Assembly: GCA_026125925.1 (NCBI GenBank)
Contig: JAHCKF010000058.1
Location: forward strand, 1 to 12,365
Direction of reading: 5' to 3'
Origin: Pseudolabrys sp.
GTDB taxonomy: Bacteria; Pseudomonadota; Alphaproteobacteria; Rhizobiales; Xanthobacteraceae
DNA: 12,365 nucleotides
Position 1 is the first letter of the stretch. Each line of letters opens with the position of its first letter. A model generated the notes under the pieces. That model was given only the letters and a program-made list of their open reading frames with translations, did no database searches and was not told where the DNA came from. Below, piece by piece: positions 7,842 through 12,365 of this stretch. The translations under genes and the position numbers were made by a program.

Positions 7842-8709
7842 ATTCGATGAAAATCTTCACGGCAGGCGCCGCTTCGTTGCGGCGATAGACCAGCGCCAGC
7901 TCGAATTTGCGGCTGACACCTTCGACCTTGCGGAAGACGATCCCCGGCACCTTCACATTGATCATCGGCTCCGACATGACGCTCATGCCGACGCCTGCGG
8001 CACACAGTGTCAGCACCGAGAAAATGTCCGGTCCGCGCTCGACAATGCGCAAGGTTTTGCCGGGCGGTGTGATCGCCGTGATATTGCCGCCGCCGAATCC
8101 GACTTCCATTTCCAGCGACACCGCGACGAAAGGTTCGTCGGCGAGCATCTCGGGCGTGACGTGTTTGCGCTTGGCGATCGGATTTCGTTCGGGAATCGCG
8201 ACGTAGTAAGGCTGACGGTCGACGACGAAGCCGGTGAGGCCGGCGGGATAGCTTTGAGGCGCCGCAGTGAAGCCGACGTCGAGCGTGTCGTCGGTCAGCG
8301 CGCGGAATTGCTCGAAGGTGACGAGGCGGCGCAGTTGCAACTGGACGTCCGGGTGAGCTTCGCGAAACATCACCAGGTTTCTCGAGATGAAACCGCTGAG
8401 GCCGGCAGAGAAAATATAACCGACAGCGATCGAACCGACATCGCCGCGCGCGGCGCGCCGCCCGATCATCTCGGCATTGGCGGCCTGCTTGAGGGTGGCG
8501 TAAGCCTCGATGAGGAAGCGCTTGCCGGTTTGTGTCAGCGTCACAACGCTCTTGGTGCGGCGCAGGAAAAGCTTGGCGCCGAGCATATTCTCGAGCGCCA
8601 GGATCTGATGGCTGAGCGTCGGCGCCGAGATGTTGAGGCGCGCGGCGGCGCGGCCGAAATGCAACTCCTCGGCGACCGCGACAAAATACCTGAGATGCCG
8701 AAGCTCCAT
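7807..8709 (-). CDS. LysR-family transcriptional regulator
   Basis: A 300-residue LysR-type regulator. The N-terminal winged helix-turn-helix spans residues 1-60 (MELRHLRYFVAVAEELHFGR, then AAARLNISAPTLSHQI and ALENMLGAKLF), the classic LTTR signature. The effector-binding periplasmic-fold domain covers about 90-295, with strands at VGSIAVGY and LDVGFTAAP and the hinge motif GVGMSVMS. The length is normal. It converges on the dienelactone hydrolase gene, so it may control the solute-binding protein and hydrolase pair, although LysR genes are more often divergent from their targets. A palindrome (8714-8735) immediately upstream of its start suggests autoregulation. The inducer is probably a small organic acid, by analogy only. 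Confidence 0.94.
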   Translation of the reverse strand: MELRHLRYFVAVAEELHFGRAAARLNISAPTLSHQILALENMLGAKLFLRRTKSVVTLTQTGKRFLIEAYATLKQAANAEMIGRRAARGDVGSIAVGYIFSAGLSGFISRNLVMFREAHPDVQLQLRRLVTFEQFRALTDDTLDVGFTAAPQSYPAGLTGFVVDRQPYYVAIPERNPIAKRKHVTPEMLADEPFVAVSLEMEVGFGGGNITAITPPGKTLRIVERGPDIFSVLTLCAAGVGMSVMSEPMINVKVPGIVFRKVEGVSRKFELALVYRRNEAAPAVKIFIEFMRQQAKLAET

Positions 8710-8713
8710 GGGC

Positions 8714-8735
8714 GAGGATTATGAGCTAAATCCTC
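8714..8735. promoter_or_regulatory. 22-bp dyad just upstream of the LysR gene
   Basis: GAGGATT (8714-8720) and AATCCTC (8729-8735) are perfect inverted repeats separated by 8 bp, starting 4 bp before the LysR start codon. It could be an autoregulatory operator, or a hairpin in the 5' leader that masks the GAGGA ribosome-site-like sequence on the minus strand. It does not follow the usual T-N11-A LysR pattern exactly. Confidence 0.4.
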
Positions 8736-8874
8736 ACAAAACGCGATATCCACGATAATGACAAAGGAGCGATAGCTCGCCATGTTCAATGCGCGGTTGT
8801 GGCCGTTTTCAACCGCCGTCGCTCATCAGTCGGCTTTCCGACATTCAGTTGGGAGGCTGAGACGGGAGCAGGGT

Positions 8875-8907
8875 ATGGCCCAAGGAACAGCAACCGGTAT
8901 TATTTGA
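8875..8907 (+). other. Possible 10-residue leader ORF before the small protein gene
   Basis: ATG at 8875 is preceded by GGGAG (8864-8868) at 6-nt spacing, the best ribosome-binding site in this stretch. It encodes MAQGTATGII and stops at TGA 8905-8907, two bases before the ATG at 8910. The same frame also opens at ATG 8782, giving 41 residues. The next gene has no Shine-Dalgarno of its own, so reinitiation after this leader is plausible. Such a short frame can easily be chance. Confidence 0.25.
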
Positions 8908-8909
8908 CC

Positions 8910-9182
8910 ATGACGATGAACAATCATCCGTCGCCCCATGACGACAATGTCGTCTCCCTGGATACCAAGGCGAAGACCAAGGACAGCCTTCGTGACACCG
9001 ACAGGCAAGGCTTCGACGCCAAGTCCGTGCCCGGCGGGAAGGACGATCCGCGCATGCAGGAAGCGGTGCGTCTGATGGAGGCGTTCCTTGCGATCGAGGA
9101 CGCGGCGGCGCGCAATGCGTTGGTTACGCTCGCCGAGCAACTCGTCAGCCACGACTGGGCACGCCGCGGGCTGCGCCGTTAA
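8910..9182 (+). CDS. Small protein of unknown function
   Basis: I do not recognise this gene. From ATG 8910 it encodes 90 residues (from ATG 8916, 88). The N-terminal half is polar and probably disordered (MTMNNHPSPHDDNVVSLDTK, then lysine/aspartate-rich with DRQGFDAKSVPGGKDDPR). The C-terminal half, about residues 48-84, is predicted amphipathic helix (MQEAVRLMEAFLAIEDAAAR, then NALVTLAEQLV). This half resembles the C-terminal helical tail of some alphaproteobacterial XRE-type regulators, where a similar leucine/alanine pattern ends in LAE-L, but no helix-turn-helix is present. The same frame is open upstream to ATG 8799; I reject that start because the extension reads like non-coding sequence. 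There is no signal peptide and no membrane segment. Confidence 0.6.
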   Translation: MTMNNHPSPHDDNVVSLDTKAKTKDSLRDTDRQGFDAKSVPGGKDDPRMQEAVRLMEAFLAIEDAAARNALVTLAEQLVSHDWARRGLRR

Positions 9183-9400
9183 TAAAGTTCCATCTCAGTC
9201 CCGTCTGCCGCAGCGGTAAATCAATTCTTAAACGAGCGATTCGCGCCCGCGCCATGCGGGTTGCGCGCGCTTGGCGCGCGCCATTCGTTAAAAATCGTCG
9301 TTAAAAAACAGGGTTAAGAGCCACTTAAGAATTTGCTGCCATCGTCCTCTCAATCGTTCGTCACGACGTGCGTGGCGGAACAGTGAAGGGATGACGGCTT
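9183..9400. promoter_or_regulatory. Upstream region of the outer-membrane protein operon
   Basis: This 218-bp gap contains two structures. First, a perfect GC hairpin: GCGCGCGC (9263-9270) and GCGCGCGC (9274-9281) with a 3-nt loop. Second, an AT-rich block with GTTAA at 9287, 9300 and 9313, a strict 13-bp period in which TCGTTAAAAA is repeated exactly at 9285-9294 and 9298-9307. The last GTTAA belongs to TTAA-N7-TTAA (9314-9328), the spacing of the cell-cycle regulator CtrA. I could not pick a confident -35/-10 pair. The block is probably the control region for the downstream barrel genes. Confidence 0.45.
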
Positions 9401-10339
9401 ATGAGTGCGCGTCTTAAAATCGCAATCATCGCTGCGGCGGTGTCGTTCGTCACGACAGCCTCGCAAGCGGCCGACTACGCGCCGCCACCTTGTTACGATG
9501 CCGCGACGATCGCGGCGGGGCGCGCCCCGCCGGGCGCGGTGCCGTGCTACGCGCCGCCGCCTCCGGTCGTTGTCGAGGAATACTCGGGCTGGTATCTGCG
9601 CGGCGATATCGGCATCAGCAATCAACAGGTGAAGACGCTCAACAACTCGGCCGGCATCTCGCCGGCGTCGTCGAGCTACGGTTTCGATTCAGCGGGGATC
9701 TTCGGCCTCGGCGTCGGCTATTACTTCAACGACTGGCTGCGCTTCGACGTGACCGGCGAATATCGCAGCCGCGCCAACTTCAAGGGCTCCGAGATCTACA
9801 ATTTCAACGGCGGTCGGGCCACCGACGAATATACGGGCAGCAAATCGGAATGGCTGTTCTTGGCCAATGCCTATGTCGATCTCGGTACCTGGAATAACGT
9901 GACGCCGTTCGTCGGCGCCGGCGCCGGCTTCTCGCGCATCAACATCCAGAACTTCCAGGATGTCTGTCACGGCTGCGGTGGCAATCCCGCGAACAACGGC
10001 GTTTCCTTCGCGGACGATAACGCCAAGTGGAATTTCGCCTGGGCCTTGTACGCCGGCCTTGCCTACAAGGTGTCGCGGAACTTCACCGTCGAACTGGCCT
10101 ATCGCTATGTCGATCTCGGCAAGGCCGAAACCGGCAGCCTGGTCGCCTATGACGGTTCGGAGACGCTTGCCGGCTCGACGTTCGATCGCATCACCTCGCA
10201 CGATGTGAAGCTCGGCCTGCGCTGGAATCTCGACGGCTTCGACGCATTCTCGCGACCGGCGCCGCAGTACTACGCGCCGCCGCCGGTTTATGCGCCGCCG
10301 CCGGTCTACGCGCCGCCGCCGCTGCAGAGCAGGGGCTAG
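9401..10339 (+). CDS. Outer-membrane beta-barrel protein with proline-rich tail (Omp25/31-like)
   Basis: A 312-residue outer-membrane protein of the OMP beta-barrel (Omp25/Omp31-like) type. The signal peptide (MSARLKIAIIAAAVSFVTTA) ends near SQA-ADY. A proline-rich linker (about 25-58) carries YAPPP twice plus Cys31 and Cys49. The barrel runs from GWYLRGDIG (63-71) to HDVKLGLRWNLD (267-278), with the typical alternation and WNFAWALYAGLAYKVSRNFT near 210-229. A mid-protein loop contains CHGC (189-192). Unusually, about 34 residues follow the last strand, ending in three tandem YAPPP-type units encoded by an 18-bp repeat. AAGGG (9386-9390) lies 10 nt before the ATG. It is the first of three adjacent barrel genes. 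Porin or adhesion function cannot be assigned. Confidence 0.88.
   Translation: MSARLKIAIIAAAVSFVTTASQAADYAPPPCYDAATIAAGRAPPGAVPCYAPPPPVVVEEYSGWYLRGDIGISNQQVKTLNNSAGISPASSSYGFDSAGIFGLGVGYYFNDWLRFDVTGEYRSRANFKGSEIYNFNGGRATDEYTGSKSEWLFLANAYVDLGTWNNVTPFVGAGAGFSRINIQNFQDVCHGCGGNPANNGVSFADDNAKWNFAWALYAGLAYKVSRNFTVELAYRYVDLGKAETGSLVAYDGSETLAGSTFDRITSHDVKLGLRWNLDGFDAFSRPAPQYYAPPPVYAPPPVYAPPPLQSRG
10271..10324 (+). repeat. Three tandem 18-bp units encoding a YAPPPV-type repeat
   Basis: Units at 10271-10288, 10289-10306 and 10307-10324 are near-identical (for example TACGCGCCGCCGCCGGTT) and encode YAPPPV, YAPPPV and YAPPPL in the tail of the first barrel protein. Differences are two third-position changes in the first two units and a Val-to-Leu change in the last. 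Such in-frame GC repeats can expand or contract by slippage. Confidence 0.85.
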
Positions 10340-10361
10340 GTCAAGCCGAAGGGGTGGGGTG

Positions 10362-11102
10362 ATGGGTCTGGTACGAAAGTCGGCGATCGGAATGGCGAGT
10401 CTCGCCGGGCTGGCCGGCGCGCAGGCCGCCGACATGCCGAGCAACCGGCCGGCCTATCTGCCCCCGCCAGCCGAGGTGCAGCCGCTGCCGGCGCCGGCGC
10501 TCACCGGCTGGTACGTCCGCGGTGACATCGGTTACCGCTGGGGCCATCTGTCGGGCTCCGAGCCGGCGCCGACTTTCCCCGCGCCGGGCAGCGAGAAGCT
10601 GGGCGGCAGCTTCGCTGGCGGCGTCGGCATCGGCGTCAAGACCGGCTGGCTGCGCACCGACGGCACCATCGATTTCGGCTCGCCGATGAAATACGAGGCG
10701 ACGACCGTTACGCCGAACGACACCACGGCGAAGGTGTCGGCCATCACCGCGCTGTTCAACGGCTATCTCGATCTCGGCACCTGGTACCGCGCCACGCCTT
10801 ATATCGGCGGCGGCCTCGGCGCGACGCGGCTGCGCGTCAGCGATTATCAAAGCGCGGTCGCGCCACCTTTCAGCGGCGACGGCGCGCACAGCCAGTGGAA
10901 TTTCGCCTGGGCGGCGATGGCCGGCGTCGCCTACCGGATTGCGCCCAACATGCAGCTCGATGTCGGTTACCGCTATCTGGCGCTCGGCGATGTTTCGACC
11001 GCCAGCGATGCCGCCGGACAGATGACGCTCAAGAATATCGCCAACCACGAAGTACGGGTCGGCCTGCGTTGGAATCTCGATGATTTGCCCACTGTACGAT
11101 AG
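10362..11102 (+). CDS. Outer-membrane beta-barrel protein, paralogue of the preceding gene
   Basis: A 246-residue outer-membrane protein. The start is ATG 10362, supported by AAGGGG (10349-10354) at 7-nt spacing and by a clean signal peptide (MGLVRKSAIGMASLAGLAGA, cleavage near AQA-ADM); the frame remains open upstream but the extension is arginine-rich and unlikely. A proline-rich linker (YLPPPAEVQPLPAPA) leads into the barrel, which begins GWYVRGDIGYRW and ends HEVRVGLRWNLDDLPTVR. It shares GWY-RGDIG, YLDLGTW, WNFAWA and the final strand with the upstream gene. There is also a 19-bp identical DNA stretch (10026-10044 and 10894-10912), so the two are likely an old tandem duplication. It starts 22 nt after that gene and its last 23 nt overlap the next one, so cotranscription is likely. 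Confidence 0.88.
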   Translation: MGLVRKSAIGMASLAGLAGAQAADMPSNRPAYLPPPAEVQPLPAPALTGWYVRGDIGYRWGHLSGSEPAPTFPAPGSEKLGGSFAGGVGIGVKTGWLRTDGTIDFGSPMKYEATTVTPNDTTAKVSAITALFNGYLDLGTWYRATPYIGGGLGATRLRVSDYQSAVAPPFSGDGAHSQWNFAWAAMAGVAYRIAPNMQLDVGYRYLALGDVSTASDAAGQMTLKNIANHEVRVGLRWNLDDLPTVR

Positions 11103-11958
11103 CCCGGTTCGTCCGCGTCCCGCGCGCGCCTTGCTGCTCGGCGCGGCGGTCGCGTTGTTCGTGACGCCGCCGCTTGCAGCGACCGCCGCCGACTGGCCGG
11201 GCGAAGCGCCGCTCCGCGGCTCGTTCGAGCCGCCGGCGCCGGCCGGCAACGGCATTCGTTGGGACGGCATCAATTTCGGCGGCTTCATCGGCCTCACCAC
11301 ACTGGACACGAATTTCGGCAGCAGCACCCAAGACAACGTCGCCTACATCCTGCGCAACACGACGCTGGAGAACGAGCAGCAACCGTCGAGCTGGACGGCT
11401 TTGCCGAACAGCGTCACCAACGGACGGCAATTCGGCGGCTTCCTCGGCTACAGCATGCGACTGGAAGACACCATCATCGGCGTCGACGCGACCTATACGC
11501 GGATGTCGGGAGCCGAAAATTCGGCCAGCGATTCGATCACGCGGCAAGTCTCGACGTCGGACAACTATACCCACGTCGTGACGATCGACGCGCAGTCCAC
11601 CAGCAAGATCATCGATTACGCCACCTTGCGCGGCCGTGCCGGCTACGCGTTCGGACAATTCCTGCCTTATGTGTTCGCCGGCGGCGCGGTCGCCCGCATC
11701 AGCTATTCAAGCACCTCCACGGTCACGAGCGTGGAAACTCCGCCGGCCGCTCCGGCCTATACGGTCGGGCCGCTGTCGCAGACCACGGCGAAAGACAACG
11801 CCATCGTCTTCGGCTTTGCCGGCGGACTCGGCCTCGACGTCGCTCTGACGCCGAACATCTTCCTGCGCGGTGAATGGGAATACGCCACCTTCACCAAGGT
11901 CAGCGGGATCGCCAACACGATGAATTCCGGACGCGTCGGCGTCGGCGTCCGTTTCTAA
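11080..11958 (+). CDS. Outer-membrane beta-barrel protein (third of the cluster)
   Basis: A 292-residue outer-membrane protein. The N-terminus (MICPLYDSPVRPRPAR, hydrophobic ALLLGAAVALFVTPPLAATA, then ADWPGEAP) is a signal peptide with likely cleavage at ATA-ADW and a rather long n-region. The barrel starts around WDGINFGGFIGL and ends SGRVGVGVRF, with the C-terminal phenylalanine recognised by the BAM assembly machinery. It is more diverged than the two preceding genes and has threonine/serine-rich loops. ATG 11080 overlaps the previous gene by 23 nt in another frame; no strong Shine-Dalgarno is seen, so coupling to upstream translation is likely. A TTG at 11131 is a less likely alternative start because it would remove most of the basic n-region. 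Confidence 0.85.
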   Translation: MICPLYDSPVRPRPARALLLGAAVALFVTPPLAATAADWPGEAPLRGSFEPPAPAGNGIRWDGINFGGFIGLTTLDTNFGSSTQDNVAYILRNTTLENEQQPSSWTALPNSVTNGRQFGGFLGYSMRLEDTIIGVDATYTRMSGAENSASDSITRQVSTSDNYTHVVTIDAQSTSKIIDYATLRGRAGYAFGQFLPYVFAGGAVARISYSSTSTVTSVETPPAAPAYTVGPLSQTTAKDNAIVFGFAGGLGLDVALTPNIFLRGEWEYATFTKVSGIANTMNSGRVGVGVRF

Positions 11959-11991
11959 CGCATTAAAAATTCGCCATCCGTCACGACGCGG

Positions 11992-12020
11992 TTGACCGGC
12001 GCGGGCCGATCGACTATCTC
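11992..12020 (+). promoter_or_regulatory. Candidate serC promoter
   Basis: TTGACC (11992-11997) and TATCTC (12015-12020) are separated by exactly 17 nt, a good sigma-70-type arrangement. The predicted start near 12026-12028 would place the two-hairpin leader at the very 5' end of the mRNA, giving a leader of about 47 nt before the serC ATG. Confidence 0.6.
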
Positions 12021-12033
12021 CGCCAGTGGGACA

Positions 12034-12076
12034 CCCCTCCCCAACGAGGGGCTTCTATCTGGAAGGATAGGTCATG
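12034..12076 (+). ncRNA. serC-type structured leader (cis-regulatory RNA)
   Basis: Two hairpins lie immediately before serC. Hairpin 1: CCCCTC (12034-12039) pairs with GAGGGG (12046-12051) around a 6-nt loop. Hairpin 2: CTATCT (12055-12060) pairs with GGATAG (12065-12070), closed by a GGAA (GNRA-type) tetraloop at 12061-12064. The Shine-Dalgarno AAGGA (12063-12067) lies inside hairpin 2, 6 nt before the ATG at 12074, so folding would hide the ribosome site. A conserved 'serC' RNA motif upstream of serC has been described in alphaproteobacteria, and this is probably an instance. Its ligand is not known to me. Confidence 0.7.
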
Positions 12077-12365
12077 ACAGCGACGAAGCCCGGCGTGCGG
12101 CCGGCAAACCCGCACTTTTCGTCCGGCCCCTGCGCCAAGCGCCCCGGCTGGACCCTCCAAGCCCTCAAAGACGCGGCTCTCGGCCGCTCCCACCGCGCCA
12201 AGATCGGCAAGGCCAAGCTCAAGCAGGCCATCGATCTGACGCGCGAAATCCTCAATGTTCCGGCCGATTACAAGATCGGCATCGTGCCCGCCTCCGATAC
12301 CGGCGCCGTCGAAATGGCGCTGTGGTCGATGCTTGGCGCACGCCCCGTCACCATGCTGGCCTGGG
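12074..12365 (+). CDS. serC: Phosphoserine aminotransferase SerC (5' part, runs off the window)
   Basis: The frame from ATG 12074 is open to the window end and gives the first 97 residues of SerC, the PLP enzyme that converts 3-phosphohydroxypyruvate and glutamate to phosphoserine in serine biosynthesis. The alphaproteobacterial-type N-terminus is clear: [15 protein letters not shown] (12-26), [14 protein letters not shown] (36-49), and [20 protein letters not shown] (68-87), which holds the cofactor-phosphate-binding glycine/serine/threonine loop. The start is supported by AAGGA at 6-nt spacing within the structured leader. serA often follows serC in related genomes but lies outside this window. 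No frame disruption is seen. Confidence 0.95.
   Translation, partial: MTATKPGVRPANPHFSSGPCAKRPGWTLQALKDAALGRSHRAKIGKAKLKQAIDLTREILNVPADYKIGIVPASDTGAVEMALWSMLGARPVTMLAW

Noticed and set aside
8782..8907. 41-residue plus-strand frame as a separate gene
   Set aside because: No recognisable domain; only the last 10 codons have a good ribosome site, so I kept just the possible leader at 8875.
9263..9281. GC hairpin as an intrinsic terminator of the small unknown gene
   Set aside because: The stem is perfect, but alternating GC with a 3-nt loop and no following T-run is not a convincing terminator; kept only as a structural feature of the intergenic region.
9391..9417. 8-residue upstream ORF overlapping the start of the first barrel gene
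   Set aside because: The AAGGG ribosome site abuts its ATG directly, which leaves no spacing for initiation; the site serves ATG 9401 better.
9965..9976. CHGC in the first barrel protein as a haem c site
   Set aside because: Haem c attachment needs CxxCH; here the residue after the second Cys is Gly.

Overview
The window looks like a chromosomal segment of a GC-rich alphaproteobacterium, most likely a Hyphomicrobiales member of the Xanthobacteraceae/Nitrobacteraceae type (Pseudolabrys-, Rhodopseudomonas- or Bradyrhizobium-like). Reasons: alphaproteobacterial-type SerC and Bfd sequences, Irr-box-like sites upstream of bfd and bfr, a serC-type RNA leader, Omp25/31-like beta-barrels, and palindromic intergenic repeats of a kind common in these genomes. 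The taxon is inferred from reading; no search was run.

Layout, left to right. Positions 1-447 are mostly non-coding and hold a 118-bp imperfect palindromic repeat. A luciferase-like flavin oxidoreductase (448-1476, +) converges on a minus-strand pair: an acyl-CoA thioesterase (1556-1993) and an FMN-dependent alpha-hydroxy-acid oxidase/dehydrogenase (1997-3169). A 72-bp hairpin repeat lies at the convergence and supplies the thioesterase stop codon. glmM (3470-4813, +), for peptidoglycan precursor synthesis, is divergent from the oxidase. Next comes an iron-storage block, bfd (5039-5263) and bfr (5413-5898), with three Irr/ICE-like palindromes. An orphan TctC/Bug solute-binding protein (6053-7039) and a dienelactone-hydrolase-family enzyme (7047-7841) form a likely operon, overlapped tail to tail by a LysR regulator (7807-8709, -). 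A small unknown protein (8910-9182) follows. Three consecutive outer-membrane beta-barrel genes (9401-11958, +) form a likely operon. The window ends inside serC (from 12074), which has its own promoter and a two-hairpin leader covering the ribosome-binding site.

How the genes relate: most are housekeeping or ordinary accessory genes, and I see no phage, CRISPR, transposase or obvious defence or secondary-metabolite system. The best second-look signals are regulatory: the Irr-like boxes of bfd/bfr, the structured serC leader, and the phased GTTAA array with a CtrA-like TTAA-N7-TTAA upstream of the barrel genes. The barrel trio is also notable, with visible duplication between genes 1 and 2, a proline-rich post-barrel tail and a 23-nt gene overlap. 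None of these amounts to a clearly new biological system from sequence alone.
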